From Streptomyces gobiensis (lineage in GTDB: Bacteria > Actinomycetota > Actinomycetes > Streptomycetales > Streptomycetaceae), in contig NZ_CP086120.1 of assembly GCF_021216675.1 (NCBI RefSeq), forward strand, positions 2,710,501-2,774,500: 64,000 nucleotides of DNA. Direction: 5' to 3'. The first letter of the stretch is position 1. Each line of letters begins with the position of its first letter. This document shows, in pieces, positions 32,695 to 42,082 of this stretch. The position numbers and the translations under genes were made by a program. The notes under the pieces were generated by a model, which was given only the letters and a program-made list of their open reading frames with translations, searched no databases and had not been told where the DNA came from.

Positions 32695-34647
32695 ATGGCC
32701 ACCACCGCCCCCCGCGCCGTAGTACGGCTGCCGCTCACAGCGGCAACAGCGGCCGTACTGCTCATCGCGGTGCTCAGCGTGTTCGGCAGCGCCACCCCCG
32801 CCGCCGCGCACGCCGCGCTGACCGGTAGCAGCCCGGCGCAGGGATCGGTGGTGGCCACAGCACCCGACACGGTCACCCTGACCTTCTCGGAGAAGGTCGC
32901 CATGTCCGATGACTCCATCCGGGTCCTCGACCCGGACGGGAAACGCGTCGACACCGGCGAACTCCAGGAGGACCTGGGCAGCGGCTCCGTCATCACCTAC
33001 GGTGTCACACTGCGGCCCGAGGCACCCGACGGCACCCTCACCGTCGCCTGGCAGGCCGTCTCCGCCGACAGCCACCCCATCTCCGGTGCCTTCACCTTCT
33101 CCATCGGCGCCCCCTCCAAGACCACCGTCGACCTCCCCGAGCAGACAGTCGGCGGCGGCACCGTCGGCGCCCTCTACGGTGTGGCCCGCTACGCCGCGTA
33201 CACCGGCTTCATCCTGCTCACCGGCGGCGCGGCCTTCGTACTCGGCTGCTGGCGCCAAGGTGGACAAACCCGGCCCATCCAGCGGCTGGTGGTCACCGGC
33301 TGGGCGACGCTGACAGCGGCGACCCTGACGATGCTGCTGCTCCGCCACCCCTATACGACCACTGGCGCGCTGTCCGACGCGTTCGACCTGACCGGGCTGA
33401 AATCCGTGCTGGATACCAAGCCGGGCGCGGCGCTGGTCTCCCGCCTGCTGCTCCTGGCGGTGGCAGCGCTCTTTGTCTCGGTGCTCTTCGGCACCCTCAC
33501 CGCCCGGCACGGCGAGACCACCGGGCACCGCGAGGAGAAGGACCGCCGGGATCTGCTCTTCGGCCTCGCCATCGGCGGCACAGTGATCGCCACCGGACTC
33601 GGCGCGACCTGGGCCATGGCCGAGCACGCCTCCGCCGGTATTCAGTCCGGCATCGCCATGCCCTCCCATGTTCTGCATCTTCTCGCGGTGGCCTGCTGGC
33701 TCGGCGGCCTGGCTGCCCTCGTCAGCACCCTCTACTGGGGCCCGCCCGTGCCCCGTACCGCTGTCCGCCGCTTCTCCGGCCTCGCGTTCGGCAGCGTGCT
33801 GGTCCTTGCCGCCACCGGCCTCTATCAGTCCTGGCGCCAAGTCGGCAGCTGGTCCGCCCTGACCTCCACGTCGTACGGCCAACTCCTTATCGTCAAGGCC
33901 GCCCTGGTGGGCCTGCTGGTCGGCATGGCGTGGTTCTCCCGCCGCTGGACGGCCCGGTTGGCGGAAGTGCCGCCCACCGCCACCGCCACCGCCACCGCCA
34001 CCGCTGACGACGACACACCGGGCGACGCCGACCAGGAAACCCCCACCCCCACCCCCACCGCCGACCCCGACACCGACCCCGACCCCGAGCGCGCCGCGCA
34101 GCTCGCCCGGCAGCGGACCGCCGTGGCAGCCGCCCGCCGCAAACGGAACCGGGACGCAGACCCGGAGCGCGCCGGGCTGCGGCGTTCCGTGCTGGCCGAG
34201 ACCGCCGTAGCCGTCGTACTGCTCGCCGTGGCCACCGCGCTCACCAGCACCGAGCCCGCGCGGACCGTGGAAGCCGCCCGCGCGGCCAGCCCCGGCGCCA
34301 CCACCGCCGTGCCCGACCGGCCGGTTTCCCTGTCCGTCCCCTTCGACACCGGCGGCCCCGAGGGCAAGGGCACCGCGCAGCTCAAACTCGACCCGGGCCG
34401 TTCCGGCGACAACTCCCTCGACGTCCGGACCGATGTGGACGCGGCCGAGATAAAGGTCGCCTTCACCCTCCCGGACAAGAACATCGGCCCGCTCCCGGTC
34501 ACGCCCGGACCAGTGGCGAAGGACAAACGCCGCTGGCGGGCGGACGGCGTTCAGCTCCCCATACCCGGTGAGTGGGAGATCGCCGTCACCATCCGTACCT
34601 CGGACATCGACCAGGTGACCGAGACCAAGAACGTAAAGATCGGCTGA
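32695..34647 (+). CDS. CopC-CopD fusion copper-transport protein with YtkA-like tail
   Basis: A 650-residue protein. A signal peptide ends before HAALTGSSPAQGS, placing the CopC copper-binding His at the mature N-terminus; the second CopC His is in SADSHPISG. The CopD membrane part (about residues 160-420) has about eight TM segments with HVLHLLAVACWLGGLAAL as the CopD core. A hydrophilic insert with Thr-Ala and Pro-Thr repeats (about 425-480) and one more TM precede a soluble C-terminal domain (about 540-650) resembling YtkA/FixH-like domains. It is thought to move copper across the membrane, third in the operon. Confidence 0.93.
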   Translation: MATTAPRAVVRLPLTAATAAVLLIAVLSVFGSATPAAAHAALTGSSPAQGSVVATAPDTVTLTFSEKVAMSDDSIRVLDPDGKRVDTGELQEDLGSGSVITYGVTLRPEAPDGTLTVAWQAVSADSHPISGAFTFSIGAPSKTTVDLPEQTVGGGTVGALYGVARYAAYTGFILLTGGAAFVLGCWRQGGQTRPIQRLVVTGWATLTAATLTMLLLRHPYTTTGALSDAFDLTGLKSVLDTKPGAALVSRLLLLAVAALFVSVLFGTLTARHGETTGHREEKDRRDLLFGLAIGGTVIATGLGATWAMAEHASAGIQSGIAMPSHVLHLLAVACWLGGLAALVSTLYWGPPVPRTAVRRFSGLAFGSVLVLAATGLYQSWRQVGSWSALTSTSYGQLLIVKAALVGLLVGMAWFSRRWTARLAEVPPTATATATATADDDTPGDADQETPTPTPTADPDTDPDPERAAQLARQRTAVAAARRKRNRDADPERAGLRRSVLAETAVAVVLLAVATALTSTEPARTVEAARAASPGATTAVPDRPVSLSVPFDTGGPEGKGTAQLKLDPGRSGDNSLDVRTDVDAAEIKVAFTLPDKNIGPLPVTPGPVAKDKRRWRADGVQLPIPGEWEIAVTIRTSDIDQVTETKNVKIG

Positions 34648-34660
34648 AGCGAAGCTCCCC

Positions 34661-35941
34661 ATGAACAACGGCATGAACGACGGCATGAACGACAGCGTGA
34701 ACGACAGCACAGACAACGACCTCACCCTCTCCCGACGCCGCCTCCTCGGTACCGTCAGCGCGGCAAGCGCCACCGGCATAGCGCTGGGCGCGGCGGGCGG
34801 CGCACTCGGCCACGCGACCGCCCAGGGCGACACCCCCACCGCGCTGACCACGGTCGGGACGAGTGCCATCGGCTTCCACGGCACCCGCCAGCCCGGCATC
34901 ACCGATCCCCAGCAGGCGCACGGCCACCTGCTCGCCTTCGACCTGGCGCCGGGCGCGGGCCGTAAGGAGGCCGCCGCGCTGCTACGGCGCTGGTCGAAGA
35001 CGGCCGAACAGCTCATGGCGGGCAAGGTGCCGACGGATGACACCGGCATCGCCCTCGACGCCGGACCGGCCTCCCTCACCGTGACCTTCGGTTTCGGCGC
35101 CAGCTTCTTCGACCGTACGAAGCTCACCAGCCAGCGCCCCGCCGCGCTCGCCCCACTCCCCGAGTTCTCCAATGACGCCCTTGACCCCAAGCGATCAAAC
35201 GGCGACCTCTGGCTTCAGATCGGCGCCGACGATGCCCTCGTCGCCTTCCACGCACTGCGCGCGCTCCAGCGCGAGAGCGGCGATACGGCCCGTATCCGCT
35301 GGCAGATGAACGGTTTCAACCGTGCCCCCGGGGCCACGGCGAAGCCCATGACCGCCCGCAATCTGATGGGTCAGATCGACGGCACCAACAACCCCAAGGA
35401 GTCGGATGAGGACTTCGCCGAGCGGATCTTCGTGCCGCGCGATGGCGATCCAACCTGGATGAGAAACGGCTCATACGCCGTCGTACGCCGCATCCGGATG
35501 CTGCTGGACGACTGGGACCAGCAGTCACTGGCCGCCCAGGAGAAGGCCATCGGCCGCCGTAAGTCCGATGGCGCACCGCTGTCCGGAGGCACCGAGACCA
35601 CTCCGCTCGATCTGGCGAAGCGCGGCAAGGACGGCCAGCTGGCCATCGCCGTCGACGCCCATGCCCGGATCTCGGCCCCGGAGACCAACGGCGGTGCGGC
35701 GATGCTCCGGCGGCCGTACTCGTACCACGACGGCTTTCTGCCGGATGGCGCCCCGGACGCCGGGCTGCTGTTCATCGCCTGGCAGGCGGACCCGCTGAAG
35801 GGCTTTGTCCCGGTACAGCGCAAGCTCGACCGGGGCGACGCGCTGTCCCGCTTCATCCGCCACGAGACGAGTGCGCTCTTCGCCGTTCCGGGCGGCGCGG
35901 GCGAGGGCGAGTACGTCGGCCAGCGGCTGCTCGAAAGCTGA
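34661..35941 (+). CDS. Tat-exported Dyp-type heme peroxidase
   Basis: A 426-residue B-class/EfeB-like dye-decolorising peroxidase. The twin-arginine signal SRRRLLGTVSAASATG is clear, so it is exported folded with heme. The distal GxxDG motif appears in LMGQIDGTNNPKE and the proximal His in AVDAHARISAPE. Position after the copper genes matches S. lividans DtpA, a peroxidase linked to copper trafficking and to the radical oxidase GlxA in development. The first 16 codons are a repeated ATG-AAC pattern (MNNGMNDGMNDSVNDS) with alternative in-frame starts at 34673 and 34685, so the true N-terminus is open. Confidence 0.93.
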   Translation: MNNGMNDGMNDSVNDSTDNDLTLSRRRLLGTVSAASATGIALGAAGGALGHATAQGDTPTALTTVGTSAIGFHGTRQPGITDPQQAHGHLLAFDLAPGAGRKEAAALLRRWSKTAEQLMAGKVPTDDTGIALDAGPASLTVTFGFGASFFDRTKLTSQRPAALAPLPEFSNDALDPKRSNGDLWLQIGADDALVAFHALRALQRESGDTARIRWQMNGFNRAPGATAKPMTARNLMGQIDGTNNPKESDEDFAERIFVPRDGDPTWMRNGSYAVVRRIRMLLDDWDQQSLAAQEKAIGRRKSDGAPLSGGTETTPLDLAKRGKDGQLAIAVDAHARISAPETNGGAAMLRRPYSYHDGFLPDGAPDAGLLFIAWQADPLKGFVPVQRKLDRGDALSRFIRHETSALFAVPGGAGEGEYVGQRLLES

Positions 35942-35983
35942 GACCAGAGGACGCCCCAGGTCACCTCTGACTACTGTTGTCGC

Positions 35984-36913
35984 ATGTCACCAGCGAGCCG
36001 CTACACCTATCTGGGTCCCGAGGGGACCTTCACCGAGGCCGCACTCCGTACGCTGCCCGAAGCCGCCACCCGTGAACTGGTGCCGATGGTGTCGGTGCCG
36101 GCCGCGCTCGATGCCGTACGCGCCGGGGAAGCGGCCGGCGCGCTCGTACCGATCGAGAACTCCGTGGAGGGCGGTGTCACCGCGACCCTCGATGAGCTGG
36201 CCTCCGGCGAGCCGCTGATGATCTACCGCGAGGTGCTGCTGCCGATCACCTTCGCGCTGCTGGTACGGCCCGGGACAAGCCTGGAAGAGATCAAGACGGT
36301 CACCGGGCATCCGGTCGCCCAGCCGCAGGTGCGCGGCTGGCTGGCGGCGCACCTGCCGAACGCGCTGTGGGAGTCGGCGGCATCCAACGCGGACGGCGCC
36401 CGGCTGGTGCAGGAGGGCCGCTATGACGCGGCGTTCGCGGGGGAGTTCGCGGCGGCGACCTACGGCCTTGAGGCTCTGATCACCGATATCCACGACGCCG
36501 AGAACGCGGTGACCCGTTTCGTACTCGTCGGCCGCCCGGCCCGTCCACCGGCTCCGACCGGGGCGGACAAGACCTCGGTGGTGATGTGGCTGCGCGAGGA
36601 CCACCCCGGTGCGCTCCTTGAGCTGCTGCAGGAGTACGCCTCGCGCGGGGTCAACATGATGCGGATCGAGTCGCGGCCAACGGGTGAGGGAATCGGGCGT
36701 TACTGCTTCTCGGTGGACTGCGAGGGGCACATCCAGGACCGCCGGGTGGGCGATGTGCTGATGGGCCTGAAGCGGGCATGCCAGCAGGTCCGCTTCCTGG
36801 GTTCGTATCCGCGCGCCGACGGCGTGCGGCCCACACTGCGCGCCGGAACAACGGACACGGAGTTCACGGAAGCAGCGGACTGGGTGATGCGCTGCCTGGA
36901 CGGCCGGGGCTGA
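35984..36913 (+). CDS. pheA: prephenate dehydratase
   Basis: A 309-residue enzyme converting prephenate to phenylpyruvate, the committed phenylalanine step. The periplasmic-binding-like catalytic domain opens YTYLGPEGTFTEAAL and contains PIENSVEGGVTATLDEL and ENAVTRFVLVG (the catalytic Thr-Arg-Phe). A C-terminal ACT domain (about 190-275) with HPGALLELLQEYASRGVNM and ESRP should bind phenylalanine for feedback control. ATG 35984 starts 42 bases after the peroxidase gene. No chorismate mutase domain is fused. Confidence 0.97.
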   Translation: MSPASRYTYLGPEGTFTEAALRTLPEAATRELVPMVSVPAALDAVRAGEAAGALVPIENSVEGGVTATLDELASGEPLMIYREVLLPITFALLVRPGTSLEEIKTVTGHPVAQPQVRGWLAAHLPNALWESAASNADGARLVQEGRYDAAFAGEFAAATYGLEALITDIHDAENAVTRFVLVGRPARPPAPTGADKTSVVMWLREDHPGALLELLQEYASRGVNMMRIESRPTGEGIGRYCFSVDCEGHIQDRRVGDVLMGLKRACQQVRFLGSYPRADGVRPTLRAGTTDTEFTEAADWVMRCLDGRG

Positions 36914-36952
36914 CCACTGCCCAGCACCACTGCCCAGCACCACTGCCCAGCG
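36914..36952. repeat. three 13-bp tandem repeats after pheA
   Basis: CCACTGCCCAGCA occurs three times in tandem directly at the pheA stop, the last with one change. This is a slippage-type short repeat. Confidence 0.85.
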
Positions 36953-36965
36953 CTACTTAAAAAAG

Positions 36966-37264
36966 TTATCCACAGGGTGGATGCCGACCTGTGCACAAGT
37001 CGACAGTTGAGCCTGACGCTGTCGACAAATCCGCACTCGGGCCGAGAGCCGTCCACAGAGGAGAAGGTTGACCTTTGTCACCTTCATTCCCTCGACCAAC
37101 CCTTTGGGGTGAGGTAAACCCCCTCGAATGAGTGGGAATCGGGGGTTTGAATAGGGATTTCACCGCCCCGCGCAAATCCCGCGGAACGATCTTCCCTAAC
37201 TTCCACAGCTCCCCCCACGACCCTGTGGATAACTCATGGGGGAGGGTACAGGCGCTGTGGATAA
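36966..37264. promoter_or_regulatory. cluster of DnaA boxes between pheA and serS
   Basis: Within a 560-base gene-free stretch I see TTATCCACA at 36966-36974, CCGTCCACA at 37049-37057, TGTGGATAA (minus-strand boxes) at 37224-37232 and 37256-37264, and weaker TGTGCACAA at 36990-36998. They match the Streptomyces consensus (T/C)(T/C)(G/A)TCCACA or the E. coli form. The stretch is A/T-richer than its surroundings. From memory, S. coelicolor has DnaA-box clusters outside oriC (named D78 and H69), and D78 is the cosmid carrying serS. A DnaA-titration or replication-timing site is thus likely. No dnaA or dnaN gene is nearby, so it is not oriC. Confidence 0.75.
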
Positions 37265-37479
37265 GTCAGGCCAACTCCCGCCCCCCACAGGCCAGATCAG
37301 TCCACCTCGCTACCCAGTGTGCCCCATTTTAGTGGCATTGCCGAATTGATTGACCCCAAACATTTCACTGAATCAATAAAGCCCAGCAAACCGGGCAAAA
37401 AAGACAAAGAGCTGCAAAAGCTCTGCACCCCGCTCCGGCCCACTCCTGCCCCACTCAGGGGCAGGGATACCCTGGAACG

Positions 37480-38757
37480 GTGATTGACCTTCGCCTGCTC
37501 CGTGAGGACCCCGACCGTGTGCGCGCGTCCCAGCGCGCCCGAGGAGAGGATGTCGAGCTCGTCGACGCGCTCCTTGCCGCCGATGAGCGGCGCAGGTCAT
37601 CCAGCGTCCGCTTCGATGAGCTGCGCTCCGAGCAGAAGCGGCTCGGCAAGCTGATCCCGAAGGCCACCGGCGACGAGAAGGCCGAGCTGCTGAAGAAGGC
37701 GGGCGAGCTGTCCGCCGCGGTGAAGGCCGCAGACGCCGAACAGGACGAGGCCGCCGAGGAGACCCAGCGGCTGCTGCTCCAGCTCGGCAATCTGGTGCAC
37801 CCGGAAGTCCCCGTCGGCGGGGAAGAGGACTTCACCGTGCGGGAGACCATCGGTACCGTTCGCGACTTCGCGAGCGAGGGCTTTACGCCGAAGGACCATC
37901 TGGAGCTCGGCCAGCTGCTGGGCGCGATCGATGTCGAGCGCGGCGCCAAGGTGTCCGGTTCCCGCTTCTACTACCTGACCGGTGTCGGTGCCCTGCTGGA
38001 GCTGGCCCTGGTCAACGCCGCGATCGCGCAGGCGACCGAGGCGGGCTTCACCCCGATGCTGACCCCGGCGCTGGTCAAGCCGCGCGCCATGGAGGGCACC
38101 GGCTTCCTCGGCCAGGCCGCCGAGAACGTCTACCACCTGGAGAAGGACGACTACTACCTGGTCGGCACCTCCGAGGTCCCGCTCGCCGCGTATCACATGG
38201 ACGAGATTGTCGAGGCCGACCGGCTGCCGCTGCGCTACGCGGGCTTCTCGCCCTGCTTCCGCCGCGAGGCGGGCTCATACGGCAAGGACACCCGGGGCAT
38301 CTTCCGCGTCCACCAGTTCGACAAGGTCGAGATGTTCTCTTATGTCGACCCGGATGACTCCGAGGCCGAGCATCTGCGCCTGCTGGAGTGGGAGAAGCAG
38401 TGGCTGACCGGGCTTGAGCTGCCCTTCCAGGTGATCGATGTGGCCACCGGTGATCTGGGCTCCTCGGCCTCGCGCAAGTACGACTGCGAGGCGTGGATCC
38501 CGACCCAGGGCAAGTACCGCGAGCTGACGTCCGCCTCGAACTGCAATGAGTTCCAGGCGCGGCGGCTGTCCATCCGGATGCGCGACGGCAAGCACGTCAA
38601 GCCGCTGGCCACGCTGAACGGCACGCTCTGCGCGGTGCCGCGCACGATTGTGGCGCTCCTGGAGAACCACCAGCAGCCGGACGGCTCGGTGCGGGTGCCG
38701 CAGCTGCTGCGGCCGTATCTCGGCGGGCGCGAGCTGCTGGAACCGGTCGCCAAGTGA
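37480..38757 (+). CDS. serS: seryl-tRNA synthetase
   Basis: A 425-residue class II synthetase charging tRNA-Ser. The N-terminal coiled-coil tRNA arm covers about residues 30-110 ([20 protein letters not shown] region). Catalytic motif 2 is in [18 protein letters not shown] and motif 3 in [28 protein letters not shown] is also typical. The GTG at 37480 has no ribosome site, while GATACCCT (a -10-like element) lies about 9 bases upstream, so the mRNA may be leaderless. Hairpins near 37382-37430 do not show T-box features. It overlaps the next gene by GTGA. Confidence 0.97.
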   Translation: MIDLRLLREDPDRVRASQRARGEDVELVDALLAADERRRSSSVRFDELRSEQKRLGKLIPKATGDEKAELLKKAGELSAAVKAADAEQDEAAEETQRLLLQLGNLVHPEVPVGGEEDFTVRETIGTVRDFASEGFTPKDHLELGQLLGAIDVERGAKVSGSRFYYLTGVGALLELALVNAAIAQATEAGFTPMLTPALVKPRAMEGTGFLGQAAENVYHLEKDDYYLVGTSEVPLAAYHMDEIVEADRLPLRYAGFSPCFRREAGSYGKDTRGIFRVHQFDKVEMFSYVDPDDSEAEHLRLLEWEKQWLTGLELPFQVIDVATGDLGSSASRKYDCEAWIPTQGKYRELTSASNCNEFQARRLSIRMRDGKHVKPLATLNGTLCAVPRTIVALLENHQQPDGSVRVPQLLRPYLGGRELLEPVAK

Positions 38758-39557
38758 ACTTCCCTTACGGTCTGGTCGCCACCGACCTCGATGGCACGCT
38801 GCTGCGCGGCGACGAGACGATCTCGCGGCGCACACGTGACGCGCTCGTCGCCGCTACGGCGTTGGGCGCCGCGCATATCGTGGTGACCGGGCGTGCCGTG
38901 CCCTGGACCAAGCACATCCTGGCCGACCTGGGATACCAGGGCCTGGCCGTCTGCGGCCAGGGTGCGCAGGTCTACCACGCGGGTGAGCAGCGGCTGCTGA
39001 CCTCGGTCACGCTGGACCGGCAGTTGGCCGGGCTGGCACTGGCCAAGATCGAGGCGGAGGTCGGGCCGCTGGCCCTGGCGGCGTCCCGGGACGGCCTCGA
39101 CGGCGACGTCCTGGTCGGCCCGGGGTACCGGGTCCAGGACGGCCCGCTGCCGGTACGGACCTTGCGGGACCCGGCGGAGCTGTGGGCGGCGCCGCTGAAC
39201 AAGCTGTATCTCCAGCACCCGGAGCTGGACGACGACGCCCTCGCCAGGGCCGCCCGCGATGTCGCCGGGAATCTGGTCGGCGTCACCATGGCGGGTGAGG
39301 GCGTCGTTGAGCTGCTGCCGCTGGGTCTGTCGAAGGCGACTGGGCTGTCGTTGGCGGCCCGTCGGCTGGGCATCCGCGCGGAGGCGACGATCGCCTTCGG
39401 CGATATGCCGAACGACATCCCGATGTTCGCCTGGGCGGGGTGTGGTGTCGCCATGGCCAACGCGCATCCGGAGCTGTTGGCTGTCGCCGACGAGACGACG
39501 AAGTCGAACGAGGACGACGGCATCGCCCACACCCTGGAACGCCTGCTCCCCAGCTGA
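38754..39557 (+). CDS. HAD-superfamily phosphatase (Cof type)
   Basis: A 267-residue cytosolic hydrolase of the Cof/type IIB HAD group, usually acting on small phosphorylated metabolites. Motif [12 protein letters not shown], motif II VVTGR, motif III Lys in [10 protein letters not shown] and motif [12 protein letters not shown] are intact. It is translationally coupled to serS by a GTGA overlap. A paralogue is encoded at 54915-55778. The substrate cannot be told from sequence. Confidence 0.92.
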   Translation: MNFPYGLVATDLDGTLLRGDETISRRTRDALVAATALGAAHIVVTGRAVPWTKHILADLGYQGLAVCGQGAQVYHAGEQRLLTSVTLDRQLAGLALAKIEAEVGPLALAASRDGLDGDVLVGPGYRVQDGPLPVRTLRDPAELWAAPLNKLYLQHPELDDDALARAARDVAGNLVGVTMAGEGVVELLPLGLSKATGLSLAARRLGIRAEATIAFGDMPNDIPMFAWAGCGVAMANAHPELLAVADETTKSNEDDGIAHTLERLLPS

Positions 39558-39589
39558 CCAGCACCCCGGGAGGGTCTCCCCAAACCCGT

Positions 39590-40060
39590 TGTGGGCACCG
39601 CCCCGCCGAGTGTTGTGGGCACTCTCCCCCAGCTAACGCTGGGAGGTGCCCCCAGCCCCGCGAGGGGCGTGGGCCCACCCTGCTACGCAACCGCCCACCC
39701 ACACCAGCCACAACGCTCCGGCCAACCCGGGGCGGAGCTCGCGACGCTTGGTGGGCACAACACCCGGCCACCGGCCCGCACCAGACCACCCCGGGGCCCC
39801 GGGGCAAAGCCCCGGTTCCGGGAAGGGGCGGGAATTGGGGGAACCCACCCCCGCGCCAGGCGAAGCCCCCGCACGCGGCGGAGCCGCATATCGGTGCAGC
39901 CGGGAAGGTGGGGGCACCTCCTGGGGGCACCTCCCAGACGAAGTCTGGGGGAGGTAGCTGGGGGAGGGATACGGGGACACCCACCCACGGCACCCCCGTA
40001 GCCGTACAGCCGGGAAGGGTTGGGCACAGGGAGACCCCCGGGGCGGAGCCCCGGCAGGGG
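39590..40060. repeat. GC-rich modular palindromic repeats (second array)
   Basis: A gene-free stretch made of the same blocks as 14111-14820, mostly in the opposite orientation. It includes the GTTGTGGGCAC ends, CGAGGGGCGTGGGCCCACCCT, CTTGGTGGGCACAAC, CCGGTTCCGGGAAGGGG, and GGCGGAGCCGCATATCGGTGC (reverse of the 14355 block). Smaller hairpins such as CCCAGACGAAGTCTGGG occur near 39948. Bases 40061-40170 contain the upstream region of the ABC transporter genes. Confidence 0.8.
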
Positions 40061-40170
40061 GAGCCCTCCCTGGGGGCGAGGCCCCTACGGGGGCGTACGA
40101 CCTGAGGGTGAGAGGGATACAGCCGCTCGGGCTGACGCCACATGTGCCCCGCACCACTACCGTCAACCAC

Positions 40171-41172
40171 GTGACTGTGATCGCGACCGAAAGCCTCAGC
40201 AAGCGGTTCCCCCGGGTGACCGCGCTCGACCGGCTGACCGTCGACATCACACCAGGCGTGACCGGCCTGGTGGGTGCCAACGGAGCCGGTAAATCAACCC
40301 TGATCAAGATCTTGCTCGGGCTCTCCCCGGCGACCGAGGGCAACGCCAGCGTCCTCGGTCTGGATGTCCGTGACAACGGCTCCGCCATCCGGGAGCAGGT
40401 CGGCTATATGCCCGAACACGACTGTCTGCCGCCCGATGTGTCGGCGACCGAGTTCGTCGTCCATATGGCGCGGATGTCCGGGCTGCCACCCACCGCCGCC
40501 CGGGAACGCACCGCGGACACGCTGCGCCATGTCGGCCTCTATGAGGAGCGATACCGCCCCATCGGCGGCTACTCGACCGGTATGAAGCAGCGCGTCAAGC
40601 TGGCCCAGGCGCTCGTCCACGACCCCAAGCTGGTCCTGCTCGACGAGCCGACCAACGGCCTCGACCCGGTCGGCCGCGACGACATGCTGGGCCTGATCCG
40701 CCGTGTCCACACCGACTTCGGCATCTCGGTCCTGGTCACCTCGCATCTGCTCGGTGAGCTGGAGCGCACCTGCGACCATGTTGTCGTCATCGACGGCGGC
40801 AAGCTGCTGCGTTCCTCATCGACCGCCGACTTCACCCAGGCCACCGCGTCCCTCGCGGTGGAGGTGACCGATACCGACGCCCACCCCGACGGCACCGCCG
40901 CACTGCGCGCGGCGCTGGACGAGGCCGGGTTGCGGGTTCAGCCCTCCGGCGCGGTGGCCGATGACGCGCCCGGCGCCGGGCACATCCTGCTGGTGGACCT
41001 CATCGACGACACCGCGTACGACACCGTCCGGGACGCGATAGCGGACCTCGGCCTCGGCCTGGTCCGGATGGAGCAGCGCCGCCATCGCATCGCCGAGGTC
41101 TTCCAGACCGACCGTACTGATGGGACCGACCAGACCGACCGGGAAGGGGGCACCGGCGATGCAGCAGCCTGA
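40171..41172 (+). CDS. ABC transporter ATPase (first of two)
   Basis: A 333-residue nucleotide-binding subunit. Walker A GANGAGKST, signature YSTGMKQRVKLAQAL, Walker B LVLLDEPTNGLDPVG and switch His in VTSHLLGELE are complete. The C-terminal 100 residues form a DUF4162-like extension seen in exporters of drugs or antibiotics, ending in a TDRTDGTDQTD repeat. GTG 40171 lacks a ribosome site, but TACCGT lies about 7 bases upstream, suggesting leaderless translation; the frame is open from 40108. The stop overlaps the permease start by 14 bases. Confidence 0.92.
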   Translation: MTVIATESLSKRFPRVTALDRLTVDITPGVTGLVGANGAGKSTLIKILLGLSPATEGNASVLGLDVRDNGSAIREQVGYMPEHDCLPPDVSATEFVVHMARMSGLPPTAARERTADTLRHVGLYEERYRPIGGYSTGMKQRVKLAQALVHDPKLVLLDEPTNGLDPVGRDDMLGLIRRVHTDFGISVLVTSHLLGELERTCDHVVVIDGGKLLRSSSTADFTQATASLAVEVTDTDAHPDGTAALRAALDEAGLRVQPSGAVADDAPGAGHILLVDLIDDTAYDTVRDAIADLGLGLVRMEQRRHRIAEVFQTDRTDGTDQTDREGGTGDAAA

Positions 41173-42082
41173 GGCCACCCCAACGGCCGTCGCCGAGCGC
41201 GGCGGTACCAACGGGGCCAGCATCCACAACATCGGCTACCGCAACTACGAGGGCGCCCGGCTCGGCCGCGGCTATGTCCAGCGGTCGCTGTTCGCGCAGT
41301 CCCTGCGCGGCGCCTACGGCCTCGGCCGGTCGGCCAGGTCCAAGGCGCTGCCGATGGTTCTCTTCGGCGTGATGGTCGTGCCGGTCCTGATCGTGGTCGC
41401 GGTCGCCGTGGCGACGAACGCCAAGGACCTGCCGATGAAGTACACCGACTACGCGCTCTATACGGGGCCGCTCATCGGTCTGTATCTCGCCGGAATGGCA
41501 CCGCAGTCCGTCTCCCGTGATCTGCGTTTCCACACCGTCCCGCTCTACTTCTCCCGGCCCCTTGAGCGTGTCGACTATGTGCTGGCCAAGTACGCGGCGA
41601 TGGCCTCGGCGCTGTTCATCTTCACCGCCACGCCCCTCGTCGTGCTCTACGCGGGCGGGCTGCTGGCCAAGCTGGGCTTCGCCACCCAGACCAAGGGGCT
41701 GGCCCTGGGGCTTGTTTCGGTGGCCGTGCTCTCCGTCCTCTACGCCGGGATCGGCCTGGTCATCGCCGCGCTCACCCCGCGCCGTGGCTTCGGTGTCGCC
41801 GCGATCATCGCGGTGCTGACCATCCCCTACTTCGCGGTCACCACGGTGCAGTGGATCGCCTGGGAGCAGGGCGCGGCCAGTGCCGTCAGCTGGCTGGGCC
41901 TCGCCTCGCCGGGCACCCTGATGTCGGGCCTCCAGACGAAGTTCCTGAACGGGACGTCCGAATTCCCCGGCGAGCTCGTGCCCAGCCACGCCGCCGGGAT
42001 CTGCTATCTCCTCGTAACCCTCGCCCTGGCCCTTGGCGCGTATGCCGTGCTGATGCGCCGTTACCGGAAGGCGGGCCTGTGA
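41159..42082 (+). CDS. ABC transporter permease (first of two)
   Basis: A 307-residue membrane protein with about six TM segments (for instance MVLFGVMVVPVLIVVAVAVA and GIGLVIAALTPRRGFGVAAI). It belongs to the ABC-2 type, as in Streptomyces cassettes where an N-terminal HNIGYRNYEGARLGR motif precedes TM1. GGAAGGGGG precedes ATG 41159. The stop overlaps the next ATPase gene (GTGA). Confidence 0.88.
   Translation: MQQPEATPTAVAERGGTNGASIHNIGYRNYEGARLGRGYVQRSLFAQSLRGAYGLGRSARSKALPMVLFGVMVVPVLIVVAVAVATNAKDLPMKYTDYALYTGPLIGLYLAGMAPQSVSRDLRFHTVPLYFSRPLERVDYVLAKYAAMASALFIFTATPLVVLYAGGLLAKLGFATQTKGLALGLVSVAVLSVLYAGIGLVIAALTPRRGFGVAAIIAVLTIPYFAVTTVQWIAWEQGAASAVSWLGLASPGTLMSGLQTKFLNGTSEFPGELVPSHAAGICYLLVTLALALGAYAVLMRRYRKAGL

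Noticed and set aside
34661..35941. Encapsulin cargo peroxidase
   Set aside because: The protein has a twin-arginine export signal and copper-operon context, and no encapsulin gene or C-terminal targeting peptide is present.
36966..37264. Chromosomal origin oriC
   Set aside because: There are too few DnaA boxes and no dnaA, dnaN or gyrB genes nearby; a satellite DnaA-box cluster fits better.
37340..37479. T-box or other riboswitch before serS
   Set aside because: Only short A/G-rich hairpins are visible; no T-box sequence (TGGNACCGCG-like) or specifier loop was found.
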